51,604 bases of DNA from Treponema sp. (GTDB lineage Bacteria > Spirochaetota > Spirochaetia > Treponematales > Treponemataceae). Below are positions 24,173-32,441 of this stretch, piece after piece (the first letter of the stretch is position 1; each line of letters begins with the position of its first letter). Under the pieces are notes generated by a model. It ran no database searches. It saw only the letters and a list, made by a program, of their open reading frames with translations, and had not been told where the DNA came from. The translations under genes were made by a program, and so were the position numbers. The stretch covers positions 1 through 51,604 of the forward strand of contig JAFSJX010000029.1 in assembly GCA_017449285.1 (NCBI GenBank), given 5' to 3'.

Positions 24173-26653
24173 TTACCCCAACACTGAATCGACCAGTTCC
24201 TTGAACCGCAAATCCAGTTTGATTTGAGTATGCGGAAGCCGTTCCGCAATGTGATACGTGCCGTCCGCGTCCTCGACAATGGAATCCATCGGTTCTGCTT
24301 CGGCTAGTTCCTCTGCTTCGGCGACCGATTCTGCTTCGGCAATAGATTCGACCTCGTCCAGTTCTTCAACTTCGTCCAGTTCGCTAAGTTCGTCCGCCGA
24401 ATCTTGCTCGGGCAGCATCTCCGTCACTGGATTGTCGTTGCGCCCGAAACTGCTGAACAAGAATGCGGGCGTATCTTCGGTAGATTCCAGCACAGGCAGA
24501 TTTTCCGTCTCCTGATTCTGCGCATCAATCGCTTCTGGCGAAGGAACAGGCTCGTCGTCCGCTTCTTCCGCCACGTCAAATTCTTCACCTTCGTCAAAAT
24601 CTTCTGTTTTTTTCATTGTTTCTATTTCTTCCAGTGTGTCTGCTTGGGTAAGCGGTTCGGCTTCGTCAAGCGGTTCGGCTTCGTCAAGCGGTTCGGCTTC
24701 GGGTAGTTCCTCTGCTTCTTCAAGCGACTCTACTTCGTCAAGTTTCTCTGCCTCTTCAAGCGATTCGGCTTCTCCCAAAGATTCTGCTTCGGGAATCGGT
24801 TTGATTTCGGCCAGTTCTTCCGCATCCTCCAGAGATTCGGCTTCTTCAAGCGGTTCAACTCCGTCCAATTCTTCGGCTTCTTCAAGTTCCTCTGCCTCTT
24901 CAAGCGATTCCGCTTCGTCAAGCGATTCCGCTTCGGGTAGTTCCTCGGCTTCTTCCAGCGATTCTGCTTCGGCTAACGGTTCGGCTTCGTCCAAAGATTC
25001 TGCTTCGGGTAGTTTCTCGGCTTCTTCAAGTGACTCTGCTTCTTCAAGTGGCTCTACTTCGGCTAGTTCTTCGGCTTCGTCAAGCGATTCCGCTTCGTCC
25101 AATTCTTCGGCATTCGTCATTTTGACTGGCTCAATGACCGAAACAGATTCTGCTTCAGGCAGTTCCTCGGCTTCGTCCAAAGATTCCGCTTCGTCAAGCG
25201 GTTCGGCTTCGGGCAGTTTCTCTGCATCCTCCAGAGATTCTGCTTCGGGAATCGGTTCGATTTCGGCCAGTTCTTCCGCATCCTCCAGAGATTCAACTTC
25301 TTCAAGCGGTTCAATCGTTTTTTTCGGCTGAGCGGGGGCGGCTTGGATTTGCAGGGTAGTGTTGCCTAGGACTTCTTCGAGCATACGTTTTAGTTCAGCG
25401 GTATCGGTGGAAGCGGAGATGGCGGGGGCAGAAATTGCCCCGAGTGCGCCCATGATTTCGTTCCAGTTGCGGTCAAGGAGACGGTTCACTTCGTCCTCAT
25501 GTTTTTTGGCGCGGCTTCCAAGACTCCTTTTAATTTCTTCGTTCAGTTTTGTTTTGCGCGCGGAAAGGTCGGCGGGAAGCTGTTTCAGAGTTCCTGCGGC
25601 TTTTTTTTCGGTGTATTCGTCGATGAAGGCAATCTGGAAACGACGGATTCGGTCTTTTATCACGACCATATCATCATGGCGCAAGTTGAAAATCAGGAAG
25701 ATGGCAAGGAACAGCGTGATGAACACGATGGCAAGAAGCAAAATGCGTACGGTTCGAGGAAAAAGCAAAATGTCATCGCGGGTCAGGCGGGCAATAAATC
25801 CGCTGTCTTTGGTCTGTTCGATAAAAGCAAGCCAACTGCCTGTTTCGGTGGAGACAATTTTTTCGATAGAGGTGAATTTTGGGGCGGAAACTTTTTCGAC
25901 AAGGGCAGAAATCAGCACTTCAGAACCGACTACGGGAAGTCCATACACATAGCCGCCCACATTGTTCTCTGCGGAAATTTCGCTGGAAACAAGCACAAAG
26001 GTGTCGGTCAAGGAAGCAAGGTTTTGGGTGACAAGGAAGCGGTTAAAATCATTCGGGTCGCAGTAAAAGGCAATCGTTCCACGGTAGACGGAATAAGTGT
26101 CATAAAACGGGAAAGAATAGATGATGCGGTTCTGTTTTTGGTCACGAAGCATTTTATGAGCGGCGATTTTGCCCCCACGGGTATCCTCGCACGAAAATGA
26201 GGCGAACGGAATTTCGGCAAGGTCGGTATAGTTTTTGTATGAAATCTGATTTTTCGCCTGTAATTTGACATCATCGGAAAATGAACTGAAATGCAGATTC
26301 CTGCCGTTTGCATCGATAATGCGGATTCCTTTGAGCGCGGGCGTTTCGGCAAACAGTGTTCCCGTGCGGTCGGTGCGGCTTTTTTGGTCGGCTTCAGCAG
26401 GCATGGCAGATGCATACGTGGCGACATCTTTTTGAGCGGCATACGACTCAAATCGTTTTGCAAGAGTATCGCTGTATTCGTATTCCTTTTCGGCAACCGT
26501 TTTTAGCCGTTGTTCGATTGACTTGACCACAAGTGGCTGATAGAACCGAGCCTCCACAAATGAGAACAGCCCCGCAAACGCAGCCACCGCAAATGCGGCA
26601 AAAATAACAACCGAAATCAACAGACTGACGGCAACCTTCTGCCCCGATGTCAC
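24173..26653 (-). CDS. Membrane sensor-like protein with a long acidic repeat domain (826 aa)
   Basis: The N-terminal TM segment (about 8-30) is followed by a ~270-residue extracytoplasmic region. That region contains GTLFAETPALKGIRIIDANGRNLHFSS and later SFPFYDTYSVYRGTIAFYC, typical of Cache-type sensor folds. A second TM lies at about 303-323 (RTVRILLLAIVFITLFLAIF). The cytoplasmic part has a helical linker, then about 330 residues made of repeats such as EAESLDEAEELPEAE. These repeats are extremely acidic and nearly free of Lys and Arg. The C-terminus ends in a short conserved-looking motif (YHIAERLPHTQIKLDLRFKELVDSVLG). No kinase, MCP or cyclase output domain is present. The start is GTG with GGGAG 10 nt upstream, just after a hairpin. 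The function is unknown; it may be a scaffold. Confidence 0.8.
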   Translation of the reverse strand: MTSGQKVAVSLLISVVIFAAFAVAAFAGLFSFVEARFYQPLVVKSIEQRLKTVAEKEYEYSDTLAKRFESYAAQKDVATYASAMPAEADQKSRTDRTGTLFAETPALKGIRIIDANGRNLHFSSFSDDVKLQAKNQISYKNYTDLAEIPFASFSCEDTRGGKIAAHKMLRDQKQNRIIYSFPFYDTYSVYRGTIAFYCDPNDFNRFLVTQNLASLTDTFVLVSSEISAENNVGGYVYGLPVVGSEVLISALVEKVSAPKFTSIEKIVSTETGSWLAFIEQTKDSGFIARLTRDDILLFPRTVRILLLAIVFITLFLAIFLIFNLRHDDMVVIKDRIRRFQIAFIDEYTEKKAAGTLKQLPADLSARKTKLNEEIKRSLGSRAKKHEDEVNRLLDRNWNEIMGALGAISAPAISASTDTAELKRMLEEVLGNTTLQIQAAPAQPKKTIEPLEEVESLEDAEELAEIEPIPEAESLEDAEKLPEAEPLDEAESLDEAEELPEAESVSVIEPVKMTNAEELDEAESLDEAEELAEVEPLEEAESLEEAEKLPEAESLDEAEPLAEAESLEEAEELPEAESLDEAESLEEAEELEEAEELDGVEPLEEAESLEDAEELAEIKPIPEAESLGEAESLEEAEKLDEVESLEEAEELPEAEPLDEAEPLDEAEPLTQADTLEEIETMKKTEDFDEGEEFDVAEEADDEPVPSPEAIDAQNQETENLPVLESTEDTPAFLFSSFGRNDNPVTEMLPEQDSADELSELDEVEELDEVESIAEAESVAEAEELAEAEPMDSIVEDADGTYHIAERLPHTQIKLDLRFKELVDSVLG
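24290..25320 (-). repeat. 18-bp-based minisatellite coding for acidic repeats
   Basis: Units related to GCTTCGTCAAGCGGTTCG recur through this stretch, three of them in exact tandem at about 24653-24706. They code for E-A-E-(S/P)-L-(D/E) hexapeptides. The codons used are nearly fixed, which suggests recent amplification and length variability. Confidence 0.8.
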
Positions 26654-26670
26654 CTGTTTTTAACTCCCAT

Positions 26671-26711
26671 AAAAAGTCAAGAAGAAAACTTCAGTTTTCG
26701 ATTGACTTTTT
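26671..26711 (-). promoter_or_regulatory. Terminator-like hairpin in the leader of the acidic-repeat sensor gene
   Basis: AAAAAGTCAA (26671-26680) pairs with TTGACTTTTT (26702-26711), and inside it GAAAAC pairs with GTTTTC around TTCA. On the minus strand the stem ends in five T, then GGGAG, the ribosome site of the sensor gene. The hairpin lies between divergent genes, so it is not a 3' end. It may be an attenuator or may end antisense transcription. Confidence 0.55.
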
Positions 26712-26797
26712 CTCTTCTTTATATTTTCGGCGTTTTTCTGCTGTGACTATATACCAAATCGGTGGATAGTTCCTGCGTTTTTCGCTATACTGGATTT

Positions 26798-27283
26798 ATG
26801 AAAGTTGACCTGAACAAAGTCCTTGTCGTCACGCTTGCCGGCATAGCGGTTGTCATCATTTTAGGTACGGCAGTCGCCATCTTCTCAAAAAAGGCAGTTC
26901 CTGGAGCGGGCTTACGCAAAAATGACCCCACACCAGAGCAGACGGCGGCGATATTCCAAAAGCAGCAGAAATCGGCGTTCACCAAAATCGGGCAGTTACG
27001 CACATCGACCGCCCCCGATGAAAACGACAATCGTTCGGTCATCGTCATTACACCGTGGCTGGAATACGCAGGAAATGACGCGGCTTTTTTTGAGGAACTG
27101 GACACCAAACTCCGCTCAATCCGCGCAAGTATCACAAATTATTTTAACAACTTCACCAAAGACCAGCTGCTTTTCCGCGGAGAATCGCTCGTCAAAGCAG
27201 ATTTGCTCTTCCAAATAAACGAATCGCTCGTCCTCGGCAAAGTCACCGCGATTTATTTTAACGAGTATCAGTTTTTAGACTGA
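26798..27283 (+). CDS. FliL-like membrane protein (161 aa)
   Basis: A single N-terminal TM (VLVVTLAGIAVVIILGTAVAI) is followed by a periplasmic domain. Its strands and helix match the FliL pattern: SVIVITPWLEYAG, a helix LRSIRASITNYFNNFTKDQLL, and INESLVLGKVTAIYFNEYQFLD. FliL surrounds the flagellar stator and supports torque. This gene is outside any visible flagellar operon, so it may be a paralogue. Start 26798 was chosen because TATACT lies 6 nt upstream and the TM signal starts there. No ribosome site is present, so it is probably leaderless. Confidence 0.65.
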   Translation: MKVDLNKVLVVTLAGIAVVIILGTAVAIFSKKAVPGAGLRKNDPTPEQTAAIFQKQQKSAFTKIGQLRTSTAPDENDNRSVIVITPWLEYAGNDAAFFEELDTKLRSIRASITNYFNNFTKDQLLFRGESLVKADLLFQINESLVLGKVTAIYFNEYQFLD

Positions 27284-27322
27284 AAAGAAATGCGAGCGCA
27301 CAGGAGATTGTTTTGAATACTC

Positions 27323-28276
27323 CTAGTTCCACAAGTTTTGCGGATTCACTGTCTTTCCGTTTTTGTACACCGTAAAATGCAGGTGCGGACCGGTACTCAA
27401 TCCTGTGCTTCCCACCTTGCCGATGACTGAGTTTGCGGTGACGTATTTTCCTTTCACCGTAAGAATCGCGCTCATGTGACCGTACAGAGTCTGGTAGCCG
27501 GAATGATGCGACACAATCACGTAGTTCCCATAGGTGGGATTGTACCCCGTAGACGTTACCTTGCCGTCCATCGCCGCATAGATATTCGTTCCCTGCGGAC
27601 ACGCCATATCCACGCCGCTGTGATACGAACGCGCACCCGTAAACGGACTTGCACGCCAGCCCCAGCGGGAAGTCAGATACCACCGCGCATGAATCGGTTT
27701 TTTGAACAGGTCGCCGTTAATTTCCTGGCGCGTTACCCAGTCCATCTGCGCATCGGGAACGAACAGAGTCGTTCCTGCGTTCAGTTTGTCAGAAAGCGCA
27801 AGATTGTTCACCTCGGCGCATTTGTCCGCGTCAATCTTATATTTTTGTGCGATAGATTCCACGGTCTCTCCGTTCTTGCGCACCGTGTACAAGATTCCCG
27901 TCATGGAAGGAATTTTCAGATACGTGCCAATCTGCAAAAGACGCGAGGAACGGATATTGTTCACGCTGATAATCGTGTCCTCGGTAATGCCGTTTTCCTG
28001 CGCGATAATGCCAATCATGTCGCCAGGCTTTACGCGGTATGCCGCATAGGAAAGGTCAAGATGCTCTGTGTACGGAGCCTCCTCCGTTACGGCAAGCCCG
28101 TCAATCACCTCTTCGGTCACCACAGGAAGCCCCGGAGTCTCCAAGCCACCCATGCCATCCTCAACAGGGCGCGACCTCACCGTAATCACGGCAACAAGCA
28201 CCACCAGCGAACACGCGCCAAGCGCAATCGTCACACATTCCAGAATTTTCTTAAAATCAGTGTGTTTCAATATCAC
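27323..28276 (-). CDS. LysM/M23 peptidoglycan endopeptidase (317 aa)
   Basis: One N-terminal TM (CVTIALGACSLVVLVAVITV) anchors the protein in the inner membrane, facing the periplasm. Two LysM-type domains follow: YRVKPGDMIGIIAQENGI with LLQIGTYLKIP, and YTVRKNGETVESIAQKYKI with LNAGTTLFVP. The M23 domain has the zinc ligands HSGVD (HxxxD) and HLHF, and the conserved YGNYVIVSHHSGYQTLYGHM. It should cleave peptide cross-links, or act in division or elongation. The start is GTG 28276 with AAGGA upstream. It is 27 nt after rlmE, probably in the same operon. Confidence 0.92.
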   Translation of the reverse strand: MILKHTDFKKILECVTIALGACSLVVLVAVITVRSRPVEDGMGGLETPGLPVVTEEVIDGLAVTEEAPYTEHLDLSYAAYRVKPGDMIGIIAQENGITEDTIISVNNIRSSRLLQIGTYLKIPSMTGILYTVRKNGETVESIAQKYKIDADKCAEVNNLALSDKLNAGTTLFVPDAQMDWVTRQEINGDLFKKPIHARWYLTSRWGWRASPFTGARSYHSGVDMACPQGTNIYAAMDGKVTSTGYNPTYGNYVIVSHHSGYQTLYGHMSAILTVKGKYVTANSVIGKVGSTGLSTGPHLHFTVYKNGKTVNPQNLWN

Positions 28277-28303
28277 TTTTCAGTCCTTACTTTTTTACCC
28301 GGC

Positions 28304-28897
28304 CTATTTTTTGTTCAGTCCGATTAAGTATGTTTCAAATGACTCAGAACGACACGCCTGCGGCTTAAACCCCTTCGCCGTCTCAAACAATTTCCGCATC
28401 TCAGAGAGGATTTTTTGCTGGTCTCCGTTCTGAAAAATCTTCACGGCAAAATTTCCGCCAGTTCTGAGCATCGTCTGCGCATACCACACCGCCATCTTTA
28501 CCAGACCCGTAGAACGCGCCGTATCGACCACCCTGTTTCCCGTCGTCAAAGGAGCCGCATCGCAAACCACCAAATCAAAAGGACCTTCTTTCTGAATCAC
28601 CTCACGAATTTCCGCGTCGTTCAAATCCCCCTGCACAAACACAAGGTTATCGCCCTTCACGTCCTTCGCAAGCGGATTCAAATCGCACGAAACAACCTTC
28701 CCGCTTCCGTCCAGCGACCTCAGCAAAAAAGTCGTCCAGCTTCCCGGAGCCGCACCCAAATCCAGCACACGATAATTTTTCTTTATCATGCCGAATTTTT
28801 CGTCGATTTCCTGCAACTTGTACACCGACCGCGCAGGATACCCCTCCGAAAACGCTTTCCGCGACCAAAAATCAGGCTTTTCATACGAGTTTGCCAT
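28304..28897 (-). CDS. rlmE: 23S rRNA (uridine-2552-2'-O)-methyltransferase, RlmE/FtsJ family (197 aa)
   Basis: The enzyme methylates U2552 in the A loop of 23S rRNA during 50S assembly. The SAM motif reads RVLDLGAAPGSWTTFLL. The K-D-K-E tetrad is recognisable: Lys in SVYKLQEID, Asp in LVVCDAAP, Lys in FAVKIFQNG, and a Glu near the C-terminus. The typical N-terminal YPARSVYKLQEIDEKFG is intact, and the length matches E. coli RlmE (209). TAGACT lies 16 nt before the ATG and no ribosome site is seen, so the leader is short. Confidence 0.93.
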   Translation of the reverse strand: MANSYEKPDFWSRKAFSEGYPARSVYKLQEIDEKFGMIKKNYRVLDLGAAPGSWTTFLLRSLDGSGKVVSCDLNPLAKDVKGDNLVFVQGDLNDAEIREVIQKEGPFDLVVCDAAPLTTGNRVVDTARSTGLVKMAVWYAQTMLRTGGNFAVKIFQNGDQQKILSEMRKLFETAKGFKPQACRSESFETYLIGLNKK

Positions 28898-28959
28898 ACT
28901 TAATTGTCGGCTTAGTCTACCAGTTTTTTAAGATTTTATCCACACAATTCAGCCTTTTT

Positions 28960-29060
28960 GCGCCTTTTTTTGAGGGGGAAAGCCTTCACCCACTCCCCCC
29001 CCCCTTCTCCGTAGTTTCACGAAGCGAATACTACGGGTTGCCGCCCTAAAACCCGCTTCG
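28960..29060 (-). repeat. Dispersed GC-rich element with a G10 tract and a hairpin
   Basis: Plus-strand 28995-29004 is ten C (G10 on the minus strand). CCGTAGT (29009-29015) pairs with ACTACGG (29030-29036). On the minus strand the block order matches the repeat at 12598-12690. It lies between the divergent rlmE and prenyl synthase genes. No convincing gene is seen in 28898-29189. Confidence 0.55.
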
Positions 29061-29189
29061 ACCATCTCTCTGACAAAAACCAAAACGAGCAACAAAAAAA
29101 ATGGGAAAAAAATTGACGTACAAAAGATTACAATGCGTTCACCTTGCAATTTCATAGACTTTTCCGCATTCCTGCATTATACTAATGGT

Positions 29190-30254
29190 ATGGACGCGCG
29201 ATTTTTCTCACGGTTGCATAAGATTGAATCCGTTCTCGCAGAGGCTTTGCCGCACAAGACCAATGACGCATGGCAGACGCTTTCGTTCGGTGCGCTTGAC
29301 CCGTGCGTAGACCAGCGGCACATCGGCGAACTGATTGCCCCGAATTACGAGTTGCTTTCGCTTGGTGGCAAACGATGGAGACCGCTTCTGCTCGTGCTGT
29401 GCGCGGAACTTGCCGCCGATGCAAAAAAGACCTGCGCCGCAAGCATTGAAGTCGCCTACCGTCTTACGCCGTTCGTTGAATTTGCGCACACCGCAAGCCT
29501 TATCCACGATGATATAGAAGATTCTGCCGATATGCGGCGCGGAAAACCAGCGGCTCATCTTACGTTCGGAATGGATGTCGCGCTCAATGCGGGAAGCTGG
29601 CTGTACTTTGAGGCGGCAACGTGCATCGAAAACATCAACCTGCCCGAATCCCAAAAAAATATGTTCTACGCGCTCTATCTGAACGAACTGCGCCGCCTGC
29701 ATCTTGGTCAGGCAATGGATATTCTCTGGCACAGAAATCCCGCGCTCATTCCGTCCGTCGAAGAATACACGGCAATGGTGCGAAACAAAACAGGAACGCT
29801 CGCCCGCCTTGCCGTCAAAACAGGAATCCTTGCAGGAAATGGAACGGCGGAAGAAGCCGACACCGCAGGAAAAATTGCGGAGGACATCGGCGTAGGTTTT
29901 CAGATTATTGACGACGTAACCAATCTGACCACGGGAAATCCCGGCAAAAAGCGCGGAGACGACATCGTAGAGGGAAAAAAATCCCTGCCTGTGCTGCTAC
30001 ATTTGCAGGAGCATCCCAATGCCCAGCCCAAACTGGAAAAACTGTTCGCCCAGGCGCGGCAAGAAGGCATTGATTCTCCCGCGGTAGAAGCCGCAATCGC
30101 CCTGCTTTCCACCAGCAATGCAATTGAAAAAGCCCGCGCAAAGGGTCAGCAACTGGTTCAGCAGAAAAGTCGTGACCTTGCCGCGCTGTATTCGACCGAT
30201 TGCGAAGCGTCCCAGTTGATTATTGGGTTGTTTGATAGTATGCTTAACAAGTGA
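29190..30254 (+). CDS. Trans-isoprenyl diphosphate synthase (354 aa)
   Basis: This is a prenyl chain elongation enzyme of the FPP/GGPP synthase family. The first Asp-rich motif is IHDDIEDSADMRRGKP (DDxxD). The upstream LLSLGGKRWRPLLLVLC holds the conserved GGKR-x-RP substrate-binding loop. The second Asp-rich region is GFQIIDDVTNL, DDxxN instead of DDxxD. GKKRGDDIVEGKKSLPVLL matches the conserved C-terminal motif. The product chain length cannot be read with certainty. The start at 29190 follows TATACT by 6 nt with no ribosome site, so it is probably leaderless. It heads an operon with a TPR protein (6 nt gap) and an RseC-like protein. Confidence 0.9.
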   Translation: MDARFFSRLHKIESVLAEALPHKTNDAWQTLSFGALDPCVDQRHIGELIAPNYELLSLGGKRWRPLLLVLCAELAADAKKTCAASIEVAYRLTPFVEFAHTASLIHDDIEDSADMRRGKPAAHLTFGMDVALNAGSWLYFEAATCIENINLPESQKNMFYALYLNELRRLHLGQAMDILWHRNPALIPSVEEYTAMVRNKTGTLARLAVKTGILAGNGTAEEADTAGKIAEDIGVGFQIIDDVTNLTTGNPGKKRGDDIVEGKKSLPVLLHLQEHPNAQPKLEKLFAQARQEGIDSPAVEAAIALLSTSNAIEKARAKGQQLVQQKSRDLAALYSTDCEASQLIIGLFDSMLNK

Positions 30255-30260
30255 GGATAT

Positions 30261-30797
30261 ATGCGCGAATCTCCTGAAAATCTGAACACACAGGCTATCG
30301 AACTCGCCCAAAAAGGTGACTACACGGAAGCAATCGCCTGTTTTAAGCGCGCGCTCTCGCTGGAACGGTACAATTATCTTCTGTGGTTCAATCTAGGAAT
30401 CACTTACCGCGATGCAGGAGATTTATCCGCCGCCCGTCACGCGCTCGAAAAAGCCTATGCCATCAACAGCGAAGATGACGACATCATTGAGACGCTTGCG
30501 CTCGTCTGCTACAATATGGATCGCACCGAAGAAGCCATGTCCTATTGTGCGGAAGGCATCGAACTAAACCCAAACAACGCGCACCTTTGGAACACCATCG
30601 GCGTAATTTACTTCAACCGCTCCGAATACGACCTTGCCTGCGAAGCCTTTGAGCATGCAATCACGATTCATCCGTACTATTATGACGCGCTTTACAATCT
30701 GCGCGACACCTACGAAGAACTGGGGAACGCCGCCGGTGCAGAAATGTGCCGAAGACAGATGGCGCAAATTTCGCCCAACGGAAATCAAAATGCTTAA
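30261..30797 (+). CDS. TPR-repeat protein (178 aa)
   Basis: The protein has about four tetratricopeptide repeats. They start at AIELAQKGDYTEAIACFKRAL, then YLLWFNLGITYRDAGDLSAA, then IETLALVCYNMDRTEEAMSY and HLWNTIGVIYFNRSEYDLA. There is no signal peptide, so it is probably cytoplasmic and a protein-protein adaptor. GAGG 5 nt before the ATG supports the start. It overlaps the next gene by 8 bases, indicating coupled translation. Confidence 0.85.
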   Translation: MRESPENLNTQAIELAQKGDYTEAIACFKRALSLERYNYLLWFNLGITYRDAGDLSAARHALEKAYAINSEDDDIIETLALVCYNMDRTEEAMSYCAEGIELNPNNAHLWNTIGVIYFNRSEYDLACEAFEHAITIHPYYYDALYNLRDTYEELGNAAGAEMCRRQMAQISPNGNQNA

Positions 30798-31206
30798 TCA
30801 GGCGTTCATCATACGAATCAACGGCTCAAAAATCTACGCCATGCAACTGGTAACCGCCGCCTGCATGGGCTGTACCACCGGCTGCATTCAGCGCGGAAAA
30901 CCGTTTCTTGTAACGAACAAAAGAAAACTTCCCATAAAAAAAGGCTGTATCGTCCGCATCGGAATGAGCAGCATAAAACACGGCATTCACGCAATCGCAT
31001 CCCTTTTTATTCCTGTCATCTGTGCAATTCTTGGATATGTGTCTGCCCCTGTGCTGGCAAAAAAAATTGGTCTTGAAAGCACCGAATCATTCAAAGCAAT
31101 CTGCGTGGCAGGATGTATGGCTGTCTCTGCCGGCATTGTTTTCGCCATCAGCAGAAGCAGCATTCATTTTTCAAAGCCCGAAATATTGCAGATTATGCAG
31201 AATTAA
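30790..31206 (+). CDS. RseC/MucC-type membrane protein (138 aa)
   Basis: The layout matches the RseC family: a small N-terminal beta domain with a Cys cluster (CMGCTTGC at about 22-29), a charged strand (KKGCIVRIGMSS), then two TM helices (SLFIPVICAILGYVSAPVLA and AICVAGCMAVSAGIVFAI). RseC-type proteins are tied to the SoxR-reducing or envelope-stress systems; no such partners are present here. The start at 30790 overlaps the TPR gene end. Its 3' end overlaps the convergent cheB by 4 bases. Family assignment is moderate, as identity is low and rests on architecture. Confidence 0.65.
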   Translation: MLNQAFIIRINGSKIYAMQLVTAACMGCTTGCIQRGKPFLVTNKRKLPIKKGCIVRIGMSSIKHGIHAIASLFIPVICAILGYVSAPVLAKKIGLESTESFKAICVAGCMAVSAGIVFAISRSSIHFSKPEILQIMQN

Positions 31207-32429
31207 GCCAGCGTATGTTCGCGAGCAAGTTTGCTGATTTCGTCAGCCATCTGCTCCAGCGGAACTTGTTTTTGCACTGCGCCCAGTTCATTTGCCACGC
31301 GCGGCATACCGTACACCACGGAAGTCTTTTCGTCCTGCCCGAGCGTCCACGCGCCTTGTTTTCGCATCTCTGCCAGTTGCACCGCACCGTCTTTTCCCAT
31401 GCCGGTCATAATAACGCCCAGCGCCTTGTTCTGATAGACTTTTGCCACGCTCTCAAAAAGCACGTCCGCTGAGGGGCGGTGTCCATTTCGTTGCGGCTCT
31501 GAGGACAGTTTGATAATATTCTTGAATCCTTGCGGCTCCACCACAATATGATAGTTACCTGGCGCAATATAAATGTGTCCGCCTTCGATTTTATCTCCGT
31601 CCTCGGCTTCCTTTACGTCCAGCGCACAGATTCGGTTCAGGCTGTTGGCAAATTCCTTGGTAAAGCCCGCGGGCATGTGCTGAACCACCAAAATCGGCTG
31701 TTTTAGGCGCGGGTCAATCATCTTGAACACATCGCGCAAGGCATTCGGTCCGCCCGTAGAAATACCAATCGCAATAATATCAATCCGACCGCTCTTTCGG
31801 AGAGGAACAATTGTCGGAATTTCCTTGGGCTTATTGCTAAGACTCGCCTGAAGCGCTTCGCTTGCCTTCCGCGCCTCTTCGGCTTTGTTGGCAGTTTCTT
31901 TCTCTAAGAATTCATTCGCCTTTTCCTCACCCATAACGCCTTGCAATTTGCGTTTAATGGCTCGGTCGGCGGCAATCTTAACATAAAAATCATCACGATA
32001 GACCGTCTTTCCGTGCAGACGCGCGTATTGTCCGCCGTAAGACGAAATCATCTCAATCAGCTGGTCGGTAACTTGACTGATGTCAGCAGAAATAGAGCCG
32101 TTCGGTTTGGTAATAAAGTCCGCCGCCCCCAATTCAAGACACTGAATCGTAACCGCCGCACCTTTTTCCGCAATGCTTGAAAGAATGATAACCGGAATCC
32201 GAATGTGGTTTTCCTTGCGGTACTTGAGGAATTCAACGCCCGTCATAACAGGCATTTCAATATCCAGCACGATAGCATCAGGTTTAAACTGAGGAATTTT
32301 ATCAATCAAATCCTTGCCATTCTCAGCCTTTCCCACCACATGCATACCAGGCACGCTTTCAATAGCACGGCTGACCAAATTCCGCATCAATGCTGAGTCA
32401 TCACAAACCAATACCGAGATATCATCCAT
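31203..32429 (-). CDS. cheB: Chemotaxis protein-glutamate methylesterase CheB (408 aa)
   Basis: CheB removes methyl groups from chemoreceptors during adaptation. The receiver domain (1-120) has the acidic pair CDD (9-11), phosphoacceptor Asp56 in VLDIEMPVMTG and a conserved Lys in DFITKP. A ~100-residue helical linker, longer than usual and Lys/Glu-rich, follows. The esterase domain has IGISTGGPNALR (catalytic Ser), VQHMPAGFT (His) and MTGMGKDGA (Asp). ATG 32429 was preferred over the upstream TTG because GGAG lies at normal spacing and the receiver begins there. It is 12 nt downstream of cheR in one operon. Confidence 0.95.
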   Translation of the reverse strand: MDDISVLVCDDSALMRNLVSRAIESVPGMHVVGKAENGKDLIDKIPQFKPDAIVLDIEMPVMTGVEFLKYRKENHIRIPVIILSSIAEKGAAVTIQCLELGAADFITKPNGSISADISQVTDQLIEMISSYGGQYARLHGKTVYRDDFYVKIAADRAIKRKLQGVMGEEKANEFLEKETANKAEEARKASEALQASLSNKPKEIPTIVPLRKSGRIDIIAIGISTGGPNALRDVFKMIDPRLKQPILVVQHMPAGFTKEFANSLNRICALDVKEAEDGDKIEGGHIYIAPGNYHIVVEPQGFKNIIKLSSEPQRNGHRPSADVLFESVAKVYQNKALGVIMTGMGKDGAVQLAEMRKQGAWTLGQDEKTSVVYGMPRVANELGAVQKQVPLEQMADEISKLAREHTLA

Positions 32430-32441
32430 CAAAATCTTCTC

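Noticed and set aside
24636..25331. Long serine-rich frame on the plus strand
   Set aside because: It is the mirror image of the acidic hexapeptide repeats on the minus strand; the repeated codons keep several frames open by chance. No start signals or family.
28949..29155. 68-codon minus-strand frame upstream of rlmE
   Set aside because: Its second half is encoded by the G10 tract and dispersed repeat (R-R-R-G-G-G), and it has no ribosome site or known family.
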